Positions 23,947 through 35,297 are shown, counted from the first letter of the stretch. The stretch is DNA of 64,000 nucleotides from Xenoacremonium recifei (GCA_012184525.1 WOFQ01000052.1:124001-188000), one strand, 5' to 3'. Program-made: numbers and translations. The notes: a model not told the origin generated them from the letters alone.

Positions 23947-25379
23947 ATCTGAGAAAGCTCTGCGACGTCTCATGCGGTGCATCTGGTACACGGCATGTGC
24001 ATGATGAGATGGTATTCGAGACCGTTGAAGTGCAGCGGAGGCCTCCGGGAAGTATCGGACGGGATGGATGCTGGTCCAGGCCGGCGCTTCGGCGAGCAAG
24101 ACAGTCCGCGCGCGATGTTTTGTTACTAAGGGATTTGCACTAAGAAAAGCCAAAAGGTAAAGTGCAGTTAACGTGAGGGGAAACTGGAAATGAGGGTGTG
24201 GATTGAATTCAGCCTCACGGCCAGCCAGCGCCGGAAACGAACGGAGGGTCGGTCAGACGAAGGCCGAAAGGCGAGGCGAGATTCCACGCAAGACAGTGGC
24301 TTGTTTCGAGATGAGAGACCCGAGACCAGTCGTTTTCCCTGATTTGCGCGAAAGCGACGAGACTGTATCTGAAACGCAATGTCTGGACAAATTGAGGCAC
24401 TGCCAGCAGGGGCCAAGCCACAGGCCACGAAGATGTCCCAGAAGTGCTGCAAACGGGTGAATTGGCGCCCGGTCAGCTGTCAGCCCTACAGCTTTAGTTG
24501 GCGCTGGCGTCGCGGGGCTGGACGCGAGTACGAATTGGGTTTCTCAGCTCGGGAGGTTCGGAAGCGTCACTTTGATGAAGCTGAAGAAGAGAGACAGACA
24601 GACACAGAGTCAAAAGAGTCGAGAGTCGATATGGTGTTTGTGTGTTGCTTGCTTGTGAAGCACGCGATGGAGGCTCTTGTGATTCGCCAATGTCGGGAAT
24701 CCTGGCGAGGCTCGGGGCGATGACGAACGGCAGAAGAGGGTGGTGATTGATGATGATGGCAGTGAAAGCAACCAAGCCAAGCCAAGCCAGCCAAGAGCGT
24801 GGAATCTGGAGATCCTTCTGGCAATCGTATTCGGCTCGCGCGCTGATTGGGCGCCGCCGCGCAGGTGTGGCTGAGACTCCCAGGTGCCGAGCTCGCCCGT
24901 TCCAGCGGCCTGCACCCACTAAAGCCCGCTGGAAAGCGCCTAAAGACCGCTGAAGAGGCCTGCAAGCAGCGCCTAGGGCCCATGACGTGGGGCGCGGGCG
25001 ATGAGGTCATGGCTTCTGGCAAGCTCCCCTCCATCGAGCGATCCTGGATGAAAGCTTCCAAGGCCTTCGAATCACAAATCACAACCTGCGCTGGCCGAGA
25101 CGACTATTCCGCTCTGGGGCTGCCGGGCACGTCATGCAGTTGGCTGGGTTGGGCTGAAGCAGATACTCTCAGGCAGCTGACCCTTCCCTTCCATTCCGTC
25201 AAAGATGCAAGAAGTCGCTGATACTTAATCCGGAACCGCCCTCCCCCCTCCTCTTTCGCGACAAGTCTGTCTTGCTGCTGTTCTTTGTCTCTTCACTACT
25301 TACCCTCTGCATCTACAGCTTGCCTTCGATTCGATTCGACCTTTCCTCTACCCGAAACATTCTCGAGACTGCCTAAAAC
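23947..25379. other. Intergenic region upstream of the MARVEL-type gene
   Basis: About 1.4 kb has no supportable gene. Overlapping short frames on both strands show no domain. A CAAGC-type microsatellite lies at about 24770-24795. 25230-25375 is CT-rich, as expected of the leader of the next gene. Confidence 0.5.
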
Positions 25380-25906
25380 ATGGCGCTGGGCATCACCACC
25401 ATCGTGCACGGCGTGCTGGCCGTCTTCCTGATCATCGAGCTGGGCCTGACAGCCTACGGTACGTTTCCCGTCTCTGTCGCAAATCGCATCGCATCTGACA
25501 GTCTCTAGTCGTCTCCGTCACCGACGATGCCTGGTGGGCGAACACGCCCTCGTCGTTCGCCTTCATGCTCTTCAACTCGATCTGGTCGCTGCTGATGCTG
25601 GTCTACCTGGCCGTGATCCCGCTGGTCGCGCCGCGCCTCTACCACAACCTCGTGTCGACGGGCATCCTCGCCGTCACCACCATCTTCTGGTTCGCCGGCA
25701 GCATCGCCATGGCCGCCAAGATCGGCACGCCACACTGCCACGGCAACAACTTCTGCCAGAGCGCCCAGGCGGCTGTCGCGTTCGGCTTCTTCATCTGGGC
25801 CATCTTCCTGGGATTGCTGATTCTTGAGGCGCTGGGGCTCACGCGGGGGCGCGGCGGTGCGACGGTTGATGGCACGCATCACAACAAGCCTGTTGTTGGT
25901 GCTTAA
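25380..25906 (+). CDS. Small four-helix membrane protein, MARVEL-domain-like
   Basis: Exons are 25380-25458 and 25509-25906 with a 50-nt intron, giving 158 residues. Four hydrophobic helices are visible: ITTIVHGVLAVFLIIELGLTAY, FAFMLFNSIWSLLMLVYLAVIP, NLVSTGILAVTTIFWFAGSIAMAA and AAVAFGFFIWAIFLGLLILEAL. A cysteine-containing loop between helices 3 and 4 (HCHGNNFCQSAQAA) is characteristic of fungal MARVEL/Nce102-like proteins, which sit in the plasma membrane and help organise membrane domains. The short polar C-terminus is Gly/His-rich. The call rests on topology and the C-rich loop; the precise subfamily is not assigned. Confidence 0.85.
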
Positions 25907-26693
25907 GTGCGAGGAGCTTCGAGTGAGCAATGCGACAGCGATGGCCTCACCCGCAGCTCTATGCGACGCCCGACAACGACGACTACCTAATAGGGCAACC
26001 TCCGCCCCAAACCCTGTCCTCTTTACCTATTGATTTTACCTCTGACATTCATGTCTCTCCTTGTTTCTTACTCTTTTATTTACTCGAGATGGAACTGCAA
26101 CGGCCGGGAAGATACCCTACTGCAACGACTACAGTACGAAACCGAAAAAAACCACGACGCTCTTTGGAGGTGACTTCGCCAGGGGTTTCTGGCGAATGGG
26201 ATTGGATTCTACTAGGGGGAGTTTTTTATGCGTGTTGGATCAATTGAGAATAATACCAAAAAAATCACTTCATATCTCGTGCGTGCCTTTTGTCCGCTTC
26301 CCGCGGTAACTGCCTTGTACCTCACCAGCGCCCATCCATATTCATGCACAGCTCACTCTTAAGCAGCATCATAATCATAATCAAAGCTCCTCTGGCACAC
26401 GCAGCGTCACATCCCCCTCAATGCCCGCACACCCTCACACGCCAGCCGCCCAATCACGGCCGCCCACGGCAATCACGCGGCCAGCCCCAAGACAAGCTTA
26501 GATGCAGCTCTGCATGGCCTCAGCAAATCACGGCGCCGTGCGTTCTTATCTGAGTCACATCGCTGCGGCATGAGAGGTCGAATCAGGCGAGCTTGTCGAT
26601 GCGACCTGTGCATGTCTGTACTGCATACTCTGCGCTGAAGCATCGCAGTGTATGCCTGTGTAAGCCATCGTCGACCAGTCTAGACTGCACGCC
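25907..26693. other. Intergenic region between convergent genes
   Basis: This is the 3' region of the MARVEL-type gene (+) and of the ATR enzyme (-). It has short AT-rich and homopolymer tracts at 26140-26265. No gene is seen. Confidence 0.55.
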
Positions 26694-29600
26694 TTAGAAC
26701 GCCCACTGGCGCAACCAATGCTGCATCAGCGTGCCGTCCACCGGCGCAACCTGGCGCAGCGATTCGGAGGCACCACTTGAGAGTGTTGTCTGCAGCTCCG
26801 TGGGTGCCCGGTCTGCGCTGGCCAGCCCGGCGAAGAAGTCGAGCAGCTTGACGGCAGGGTTCTTGTCTGTGTCTGCGGTGTGATGGCGTAGGCGCTGTAC
26901 CCATTCGGTCAGCGGCACGGTGGGCAGAGGTGAGGCGGCGAGGTGTGCGGTGAGGGTCGGGAGGAGGGCCGTCCATGTTGTTGCATGCGGATTTGCAGCG
27001 TGATACACCCTCGCACCGCCATGTTCATTCACTGGAAGAGGACTCGTCGCTAGCTCAACGATGATACGTCCCAGCACATCCACGGGGATCCAGTCCACAC
27101 GCTCCAACTGGCCCAGCTTCTCCGGGAGCACGCCCAAAGTCTTCGCGCTGGCCAGCAGACTCGGCAGCCACTCCCTCCGCGGCCACTCGCCCTTCTCTCC
27201 CGTCGGGCCCGCGACTTGCCCGACCCGGCACACCACGGCGCGGACACCAGCCTTCCGGGCGGCGACGTCGAGGAGCCGCTCGGCGAGGAACTTGGAGGCG
27301 CCGTAGCCGGTGGGTTCGGGGGTGCTCCACGCCGAGAGGACCCGCTCCGGCACGGCGCCGGAGAGTCCGACCACGGTGCTGAGGCTGGATGTGAAGAATA
27401 GACGGGGAGAGTGGGCAGCCGCGATGCAGAACGATGTGAGGTTTGTTATTGCTGCGAGATGTGGGGTGAAGGACGGGAGGGCGAGGTTGAAGTCGACGTG
27501 CCACGCGTTGTGGATGATGAGGTTGACCGAGGTGAGTAGGGTGGTGTAAGTTGTGGTGTCGAGGCCGAAGTTGGGTTCCTGGAGGGTTGCGTCGAGGCAG
27601 GTTACGCGCGAGGAGGGGAGGGGAGAAAGGCCCTTGGATGCGAGGGAGGTTTGTTGGCGGGTGAGGCTGGAGGGGCCGCGGTTGAGGCAGAAGATGTGGG
27701 TGATGCGCCTGTCGTGGAGGAGCGCGTGGAGGATGTATGAGCCGAGCGAGCCTGTGGAGCCGGTCAGGAGAACAGTGAAAGAGTCGGATGTCTCTGTGTG
27801 CGGCTTGGGGGTTGATGAGGGAATGAGAGCGACGTATTGGTCATATAGGTGCTGCATCTCATCTTCGATCCGAGTGTCGAGTGAGGAGATGTCGCCCCTG
27901 AGATGCGCTTCCACGGCTGCGATAATACCACCAAGTGTTGGATTCGCATATACTGTCTTTGCAATCAGGGCGTGAGTACTCCCTCGCACTGCTAGCGCCT
28001 TGTTGACTTCGCGCACAATGAGCGTGACCTGCAGTGAGTCCATGCCCAGTTCAAACAGATTGGCATCTGGCGCCACAGCATCGACATCCATCTCCGTCGA
28101 CGACGCAACAATCCGCCTCACAACCTCCTCCACACTTCCCGTCGCATATAAATCCTCGCCTCCTTCCTTGGCCCCTGAGTTGTTCGCGCCTGCGTATAGC
28201 GTATCCATCTCCTCCGCGTACAGACTCAGCGCCATCTTGCGCAGCACTGTGCCCTTGCCCGCCCGTGGTAAGGGCTTCTCTGCTTTCGCGAACAAGACCA
28301 TACTGCGATGAATCACGCCGTGCGAGGGATTCTCCTTGTTCGCCGCTTGTATGGCCGGCCAGATCTCATCCAGCAATGCTTCCCGGTCTGTCGGATTCGT
28401 AGGGGGGTTGGACACTTCGATTAGCACGCAGGCCTGGAAGCGTCCAGTACCTGCGACGACTACTCCCTCGACGAGGGCATGCGCGCTGAGGATCTGCTCT
28501 GCTGCCACGGGGTGCATCTTCTCGCCCGTCGAAAACACCACAATGTCATCAGCCCGTCCACGGTACAGCCACTCGCCCTCTCTTGTCGGGTGCTTCGAAT
28601 ACAAATCTTTCATCGGCCACTCCTGCAGATCTGGGAACGTGTGAAAAATGCCCTGGTATCGCTCCAGCTTTGGGTCGCGCACAATGACCTGCTCATACAA
28701 TCCGTCGGATGTAAGGCGGTACTCAGCGCCTAGCACGGGGCTGACACTCATATACTCCCAATCCGCCGCATCTTGACTCGCCTGGCTAGGCAGTGCGCCA
28801 GCCTCAGTTGTGCCCAACACATTGAGAAGCCGTGTCTTGCTATTGATCAGCTCGCCCACCGCAGCCGGGAGAGAACCCCCTCCATACGTAACACGTTCAA
28901 CACGACTCAAGTTCTCAACATACTCTGGCTCCTGCACCAGCTCAACCAGCGTCATCGGCACGATGCAGCTTTCATCAACGTTGCCGTGCAAGTGTACCGC
29001 ATTTACAACCGCAGCACTTGGCGGGAACGGGCCCAGCACGATGGTGATGCCTGCGTAGATGGCCGCGGGGATAGCCACGGTGAGGCCCGCGCAGTGGAAG
29101 AGCGGGAATGTGAGGTACAGACGCTTGCCAGCGCACATGACTGGGAATACGGGCTTGTGGCCGAGCGACGGCAGCTCGACGAAGGCGTCTTGGACGGCTT
29201 GCGTGCCGTGGGTTTGGACGATGGGCTTGGGTGTGCCTGTTGAGCCAGAGGTGTGCAGCACAACGAGAGGTTCTGCTTTAGCTTCGGCGAAGGTTTTGGT
29301 GTAGGGATATGGCGGGACAGGAGTGTCGTCTAGCCAGTGCATCACGCCGGGAACTTTGACGACTTTCATAGGACGGGAGTCGAGGATCTGCTTTACCACC
29401 GGGAGCGGGAAGACAGGCGGCATGAGGAATACATGGCAGTCTGTCTCCTGCAGCAGACTGAGATGTGCTTCAAGCCGCTCACGGGGCGATGTGAGTAACA
29501 GTCTGTAGCCCGTCTTGGCTGCTGCAAGGAGCAGTAGCGGGTAGATGAGGTCCTGATGCCCGAGGTACGTGATAGTTGGGAAATTCACCGCCTTACCGAG

Positions 29601-29783
29601 CTGCTCCTCGAGAAACCAGGCACAGCGGTCGACAGCTCGGGCTAGGGCGCGTGCCGTCACGTCGTGGAAGCCGTCGGCGGGGTTGGCCGTCTTGGTGAAA
29701 GAGTACATAACCCGGTCCGGGTCTGAGGCGGCGAGCTCGTCGACGACGGCGGGGAGGAGGCGCTCGCCTCGAGGAGGGGACAT
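26694..29783 (-). CDS. NRPS-like adenylation-thiolation-reductase (ATR) enzyme
   Basis: This single-exon gene codes for 1029 residues. An adenylation domain (about 20-520) carries the P-loop HTSGSTGTPKP at about 177-187, NVLGTTEAGA at about 321-330 and the hinge RGRADDIVVFSTGEK near 408-422. A carrier domain (about 550-625) has LGMDSLQ, with the phosphopantetheine serine near 583. A short-chain-type reductase domain starts at about 671: LLTGSTGSLGSYIL binds NADPH, and YGASK near 827-831 is the catalytic YxxxK. Such enzymes activate a carboxylic acid, load it as a thioester and release it as aldehyde or alcohol. No condensation domain is present. The substrate is unknown. The amidase gene lies tandem upstream on the same strand. 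Confidence 0.93.
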   Translation of the reverse strand: MSPPRGERLLPAVVDELAASDPDRVMYSFTKTANPADGFHDVTARALARAVDRCAWFLEEQLGKAVNFPTITYLGHQDLIYPLLLLAAAKTGYRLLLTSPRERLEAHLSLLQETDCHVFLMPPVFPLPVVKQILDSRPMKVVKVPGVMHWLDDTPVPPYPYTKTFAEAKAEPLVVLHTSGSTGTPKPIVQTHGTQAVQDAFVELPSLGHKPVFPVMCAGKRLYLTFPLFHCAGLTVAIPAAIYAGITIVLGPFPPSAAVVNAVHLHGNVDESCIVPMTLVELVQEPEYVENLSRVERVTYGGGSLPAAVGELINSKTRLLNVLGTTEAGALPSQASQDAADWEYMSVSPVLGAEYRLTSDGLYEQVIVRDPKLERYQGIFHTFPDLQEWPMKDLYSKHPTREGEWLYRGRADDIVVFSTGEKMHPVAAEQILSAHALVEGVVVAGTGRFQACVLIEVSNPPTNPTDREALLDEIWPAIQAANKENPSHGVIHRSMVLFAKAEKPLPRAGKGTVLRKMALSLYAEEMDTLYAGANNSGAKEGGEDLYATGSVEEVVRRIVASSTEMDVDAVAPDANLFELGMDSLQVTLIVREVNKALAVRGSTHALIAKTVYANPTLGGIIAAVEAHLRGDISSLDTRIEDEMQHLYDQYVALIPSSTPKPHTETSDSFTVLLTGSTGSLGSYILHALLHDRRITHIFCLNRGPSSLTRQQTSLASKGLSPLPSSRVTCLDATLQEPNFGLDTTTYTTLLTSVNLIIHNAWHVDFNLALPSFTPHLAAITNLTSFCIAAAHSPRLFFTSSLSTVVGLSGAVPERVLSAWSTPEPTGYGASKFLAERLLDVAARKAGVRAVVCRVGQVAGPTGEKGEWPRREWLPSLLASAKTLGVLPEKLGQLERVDWIPVDVLGRIIVELATSPLPVNEHGGARVYHAANPHATTWTALLPTLTAHLAASPLPTVPLTEWVQRLRHHTADTDKNPAVKLLDFFAGLASADRAPTELQTTLSSGASESLRQVAPVDGTLMQHWLRQWAF

Positions 29784-30342
29784 GACTGCGTATGAAAGCT
29801 GGGTATAGAAAGATTCTAGATGAAAGGGGAACGAGTATCGTGAAGCTTCAAAGTCGGGGTTGAGAACATTAAATAACGTCCTTGCACTTCCAGAGAGATC
29901 TGCAACTGGGATATAGAATCCGGGAATAGACCAGCTGCCAGATCCCGATTCTCAGCTGGCGACACGCGGCAAAGGGACTTTGGCGTCGAAAGGTCCGTAC
30001 AAAGAGGGAATACGCTCCGCTGTACGCCATAATGGACAGGGGCTGATGATGGGGTGCGAGTGGGGGGATGATCGGCGGAATGGCACTTCAAAGAGCTGGA
30101 TGGGCGATATATGAGCTGCAAGGGAGTCTTAGGGACGTGTAATGTTTCTCCTCCTCGCATGTATTCGATCTGTGTTTTTAAGAACAGATCGGGTGGTCGG
30201 ATCCGGCGTCGGGTCCGGGGTGGGTCTCCGGAGACGGAGGTTCCGTGGATGGAAGCGACGCCGAAGGACATGCATGGACTTGAGCAGATGCTAGAATGTC
30301 TAATCTATCTCTTTACCGCAAATCAACCCCAGAGTCGATTTC
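29784..30342. other. Promoter region of the ATR gene and 3' region of the amidase
   Basis: This tandem intergenic region of about 560 nt lies on the minus strand. CGG/CCG triplets cluster near 30190-30240 (gatcgggtggtcggatccggcgtcgggtccgg, read in short pieces), which is of the type bound by Zn2Cys6 factors. No gene is seen. Confidence 0.45.
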
Positions 30343-32199
30343 TTACACCCTCCCCATCGCCTTCTCAATCTCCTTCAGCGCCGCCAACACCTTCTCATCA
30401 TACTGTCTCCGTCCCACCACCTGCAAACTCACCGGCGCGCCCGCAAACTTCTCCGGGCTGTACATCTCATAGCAGAACTTATCCTCCGCGTTCTTCGGCA
30501 CATAGCCCTCTTCCTTCGGGTCCTTGGCCGGGTCGACTGTCGTGACTGGGAATACTGCGCCGGGATAGTCTAGCAGGTTCCAGATGGACGTGTAGCCCCA
30601 GTAGCGGGATTGCTCGTGGGGGGTTGCGGCGCCGAAGGAGGGCGGGCAGAGGATCACGTCGATTTCTTGGTCGTCGGCGGCGGCGGTGGCGGTCCAGGCG
30701 CGGGCGTAGGCTTCGCGGAATTGGTCGCGCTCGACACATCGCTGTGTCTTGTCAGCATACATTGCTCACACATTGGCGGAGAGTGTATGACTTACAGCCC
30801 AGAGCTCATGCTGCGTCAAGTTTTTGACACTCGGCTGCTCCTCAATGATGAACTTCGTCAGGGGCAGCTGCGGCTCACCCGCCTCCTTCAACAACCCCAG
30901 CACCTCCTCACCACCGTCGGGCCAGTACAGCGACGCGAGAATCTCCCAACCCTTCTGATGGTTCAAGCCGGTGCAGTCCCAGTCCACAACAGTCATGCCA
31001 GCGGCTTTGCAAGCAGCGGCGACCTCCTTCAGGGCGCGGATCATAGGCGGGTGCGGCTTGACCACGCCGTCCCACCACTGCACGGCGATCTTGAGCGGCT
31101 TGGTGAAGGTGTAGGGCGTCCAGGGCTTGGCGGTGAGGGACGGGTCGATGAGCCATGGCGAGGGCGCGAGGGCGACGCGCATGAAGAGGTCGAGCGTGGC
31201 GCGGTCGACGCACATGGGGCCGGGGGTGGCCATGATGGCTTCTTTGCCGAGCATGTGAGCGCGTTGACCCGCTGCGGGGAGGCGCTTGGTGGTTGGTCTG
31301 AAAGGGGGTCAGTAGAGGCTGGATAGGGGCTCGGGGGAGTGTGTGTACTTGAAGCCGTAGATGCCGACGTGGGCGGAGGGACAGCGGATGCTGCCACCGA
31401 TATCACCGCCGATGCCCTGCGTTTCTTAGTCAAAATATCAAAGAAGAAGCTTCATAAGGGGGGTGCTTACCAGCAGACTTCCTCTCATGCCTAGCAACGC
31501 CGCCTCACCTCCACTGCTGCCGCCAGGTGTCAAGTTGCGGTTATACGGGTTGACGGTCCTCCCGTAGATGTTGCTCTCCGTCTCTAGATGCATGATGGTC
31601 TGGGGCTGCGTCGTGCGGGCGTAGAACACACAGCCTTGCTGATACAAAGTCTCATACAGGTAAATGGGGCCGTGTTTCTTGCCGATCCACGCGACATAGG
31701 ATGCGTTGGATGTTACATCTGGTCCAACAGCTCCCTGATGCTCCTTGGTTGAGATAGGAAGACCGAACAGCTCACCCTTGGGCTCGGGGAGGGAGTCGAG
31801 ATACTTGGCTCGCTCGATAGCCTGGGCCCAAAGGAGATGTGTGAGACAGTTGGTCTGGAGTATGCGTGTCAGCTGGTGTAGATGAATTCAATGACGGTAG
31901 AATCTTACGGCAGCATGGGCCAACGCAGCTCGCCGCAGGAACGCACGCGTCGTCTCCTCGACTGAGATAGCCCGCGTCTTCAGAAGCTTGAGCAGCTCGT
32001 CAACGGAGTATTTCTCGGTGATTTCTCTTTCACGCTCTGTGAGGATGGTCTTGGGCAGGTCTTGCGAGCTGAGCGGCAATTGCGCCGCGGCCGGAACCCC
32101 CTCCAGCTTAGGCTCGACCTTGGCAATCGAGGCATCTCGTCGGGCTCTCTCCTGAGCGACCTTTTCTTGCCAAGTCATGGAGCTGTTAGGGACTGTCAT
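30343..32199 (-). CDS. Amidase (amidase-signature family, acetamidase-like)
   Basis: It hydrolyses an amide to acid plus ammonia. There are five exons on the minus strand (32199-31909, 31854-31471, 31416-31349, 31297-30796, 30741-30343) and four introns of 51-54 nt, giving 547 residues, the usual size for fungal acetamidase-type enzymes. The Ser-cisSer-Lys triad is visible: Lys in GLPISTKEHQG, the Gly/Ser-rich signature TPGGSSGGEAAL, and the nucleophile region GGDIGGSIRCP. The C-terminus APVSLQVVGRRQYDEKVLAALKEIE is typical. It has no signal peptide, so it is likely cytosolic. The 68-nt exon 3 fits the conserved GIYGFKPT junction exactly. The substrate may be a small amide; its place next to an ATR enzyme and near a nitrilase is suggestive only. 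Confidence 0.93.
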
Positions 32200-32809
32200 T
32201 TTGTATGCTTGGGGAGACGCGCTTTGTATCGTGTATGAAAGGTGTAAGTTGGAATATGCAGCTGATTAGCTTTAAGTAGGATAGGACCTGCCCCGAGCCG
32301 CCTCCTCACGGGACCGTCGATACCCGATATAGACCTCTGATTGTCCAAATGGCTGGAGATAAAGACGCCAGCCAATGAAATATAATTCCACAGTCTGACA
32401 AATGGTGGGGGAATCCGGTGCTGTTAGTGACCGTAGTTAGTCCCACTACACCAGCTTCTCTTAAGCCGGTGCTTTGGCCGGCATAATCCGATGTTGCGGG
32501 AGACAGATTAGGCAACTCGACTGAGCTTCGATTTTGTGTGCATTTGTGCGAAGGTTGTGCATAAGGCTTAACATGAGAGTTAAGTAAACACACTCATCAA
32601 CTTATAAAAGCAATGCGAGAATCCTGATGAAATCAAGTAGGTATGAGGAATCGAATTGGTAGTCCTAATCGCGCACTACTTTTAAGCAGCCAGTTAAGTT
32701 CAAGGAAATGTCCCGGCTCACAAGCCCGCCAATTAAAGCAATTAACGAGGAGGGAGGGGAAGTACGGAGTACCCGTCCTTAGGAATTGCCTGATATTACG
32801 CATATTATC
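32200..32809. other. Promoter region of the amidase and AT-rich spacer
   Basis: There is no gene. A GCCGG...CCGGC inverted motif lies near 32464-32481 (gccggtgctttggccggc), and a TACGGAGTA motif is at 32763-32771. AT content is clearly higher than in the first 30 kb. Confidence 0.5.
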
Positions 32810-33257
32810 CTACTTCAAATTATCCAAGATCTTAGCCATGGCAATGCACTTTTCATCTCCATATTTACCTGCAACAATTTGAACATTAATTGGCATCCCT
32901 TTGACTAATTCAAAATCATCTATAGAACATTAGCGACAGCAATCTATCTGTGATTGATGCGTGACTTACAATGCTCTTTGTTGAACTCATCAGATGGATT
33001 TCTCCCAGTATGATTCTTCCACTCCTCATCAATTGTCTCTTTCTAGCTTATACTTAGCAGCAAGAGTCTGAAGGCCATAGCCATTAATCTGTTAGTCAGC
33101 ATATCAAGACAAAACGCAATGTTAATGCGTGTCTCGTGTAACTCTTCTGTCGAAAGAAGATCATTGTTCGTTCCAACTAATATTCCCTCTACGAGCGGCT
33201 ACCCTGACGCTTCACATAATTCTTTACAGGCCAGGCCGCTGTCGGACAGGATTATTT
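32810..33257 (-). pseudogene. Decayed 3' part of a second amidase gene
   Basis: Reading the minus strand, 32810-32912 gives the amidase C-terminus ELVKGMPINVQIVAGKYGDE then CIAMAKILDNLK and a stop. An intact-looking intron (GTAAGT donor, TATAG acceptor, 32920-32969) joins it to NPSDEFNKEHYDFE and, further up, ETIDEEWKNHTGR. 33120-33257 gives SGLACKELCEASG, then a TAG in place of a sense codon, then PLVEGILVGTNNDLLSTEELHE. Stops and lack of any 5' half show it is dead. It resembles but is not a close copy of the intact amidase at 30343-32199. Confidence 0.75.
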
Positions 33258-34030
33258 TCTCCTAAAGATCACCAGCGTATCCATGATCAGACGCTTCCTA
33301 GGGGATCACTACGAGTGGTTAAATAAAAGCAACGAATACCCAAAAAGTAAGAGAGAAAATTGCCTTCATGACCTGACGACCTCAGACGATCAATGACCTC
33401 AGAGAGTGCGCGCGTGATTGGTGGCTGAGGTTTTACCTTCCCATCGTCAAGAATATATCCTATCTTGAGCTTACGTGAAGGGGAGAAAGAACAGAGCTCT
33501 GTTTCGCTATCATTAATATTATTACAGACAGCATCTTTATAGCATTATTATATTATGACGCGCTGGGTCATGACATGGGTCTGGTTGTACTCCGTAAATA
33601 CCCCAAAAGATTTCTACTCCAATACAGGGTAAGTTTTGCCTGCCCACTTAAGAATGCAGATGGGGCACATTTGCCCCGAATTACGAGAGTAAGTCTAAAA
33701 GAAACCTGACCTTGGACTGTGGAGTTGAAACAGCTCTTCTCACCTAGTCATATGAGGCAAAGGTACCGTTCAACAACCTATAGTTCCGCTTTGGCAGGGT
33801 TGAGCAAATGTACTCGTAGGTTTTCTGGCACTGTCGTAACCCAAGTGAGTTCGGCAAGTCGGAGAAAAAATAATTCTTAAATAGACACCAAGACCTGCAT
33901 TATCCTCCCGCAAACTCTCGCTGTCTCGTAACTATTTTTTCCTTTCCTTTCCTTTCTTTTTGACAGCAGCCGCTGTTCGCATATCACAAAGACAAAGACA
34001 CAAGTCACGGCACATCGGGTCCCAGGAAAG
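33258..34030. other. Upstream region of the 3-hydroxyisobutyrate-dehydrogenase-like gene
   Basis: This AT-rich promoter region contains TACTCCGTA (33588-33596) and the shared motif TACCCCAA (33599-33606). A CT-rich tract at 33940-33962 precedes the start codon. No gene is seen. Confidence 0.5.
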
Positions 34031-35081
34031 ATGACGCTTATTGAAGTTCCTGCCGTAGGTGAAAGCATTACCTATGGTTTCATTGGGATCGGCCAAATGG
34101 GCTGGGGGATGGCCATGAATCTCAGGGAAAAGATGCCACCGTCCTCACGATTGGTAATTTGCGATGTCTCAGCCACGCGGCGGGAAGAATTCGTGAAAGA
34201 GGCGCCTGGAAAGGTTGAGATAGCGGACTCGCCGAGGGAAATCGCAAAAATGGCGGTAAGTGTGTCTATGCTCCTGCTTCTAGTGCTCGTTTTTGTTCGA
34301 CTTCGGTAAGACCCGATAGAAACTGACTCGATCTGGACTATGATAGGACGTCGTCATTACGATGCTTCCAAAGAGCGTTCACGTGCGTGAAGTCTTCACA
34401 AATCCGGACACAGGGCTCTTATCTATCCGACCGAAAGACACACCGATTGTATTCCTCGAATGTTCCACGATCGAGGTTGCTGCAAGTGTCGTCGTTCGCC
34501 AGGCAGTGGTCGACGCCAAGCTAGGGATATATCTTGATGCTCCTGTCAGCGGTGGTCCGAACGGTGCTAATAAAGGATCGCTCGCGATCATGGCTGGGGG
34601 CGATGAGGCAGACTTCCGGTTGGCCGAGCCTACACTGAGAATGATGGGCAAGAATGTATTCTATTGCGGCTCCGCAGGCGCTGGCCTGGCCACTAAGCAG
34701 ATAAACAATTATCTGAGCGCGGTATGCACGGTCGGTGTATGCGAGGCCATGAACATGGGCGTCAAATACGGGCTTGATCCCAAGGTTCTAGCTGGGGTAA
34801 TCAACGTCAGCAGCGGCCGATGCTACAACAGCCTGGAGCAGAACCCGGTCAAAGGCGTGACTCCAGGCGCTGCCAGTGAGAAAGACTTTGCCGGAGGCTT
34901 CAGCGTCGAGCTTTGCAAGGGGGTCCTCGACATGGCAATGGAGTTGGGACGGCAAGTGGGCGCACAATCTCGGCTGGGCGACCGGGTCCTCGAAATTTAT
35001 GGCAAGGCTGTTCAGGATGAGCGATGTCGTGGCCGCGATTCGCGGAGCGTCTATCGGCTGTTTGTCGATGGTGACGCCTGA
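34031..35081 (+). CDS. 3-hydroxyisobutyrate dehydrogenase-like (beta-hydroxyacid dehydrogenase)
   Basis: This is an NAD(P)-dependent oxidation of a beta-hydroxyacid, or its reverse. Exons are 34031-34255 and 34347-35081 with a 91-nt intron, giving 319 residues. The Rossmann motif is GFIGIGQMGWGMA near residues 16-28. The substrate-site signature DAPVSGGP is at about 139-146. The catalytic Lys is in ATKQINNYL, at about K192. The C-terminus KDxRxKGRDSRxVYR-like block is present as QDERCRGRDSRSVYRLF. The family includes 3-hydroxyisobutyrate, tartronate-semialdehyde and threonate dehydrogenases, and sequence alone does not choose among them. It leads a cluster of catabolic genes. A decayed paralogue with the same intron position lies at 48337-49255. 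Confidence 0.9.
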
Positions 35082-35159
35082 GGCAATACATACTTACTGT
35101 GGCAACTTCGAAGAGCGGGGTTGTTTAGCATGTACTGTACAAGTACTCACTACTCCGTA

Positions 35160-35204
35160 ATAAACCTTGCTTAAACCTGGCTTAAACTTTGCTTAAACCT
35201 TGCT
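35160..35204 (+). repeat. Four-copy 11-bp degenerate tandem repeat
   Basis: CTTAAACCTTG-like units repeat about four times (third bases vary: CCTTG, CCTGG, CTTTG, CCTTG) between the dehydrogenase and the C2H2 regulator. Confidence 0.75.
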
Positions 35205-35297
35205 TACGTAGTCTGGAATTACGCTATTTGACGCAATTTGTTCTCCCTGAACCAAACCTCTCTCCGTCGCCCGTCAATCAGCAACTCAATTGACGGA

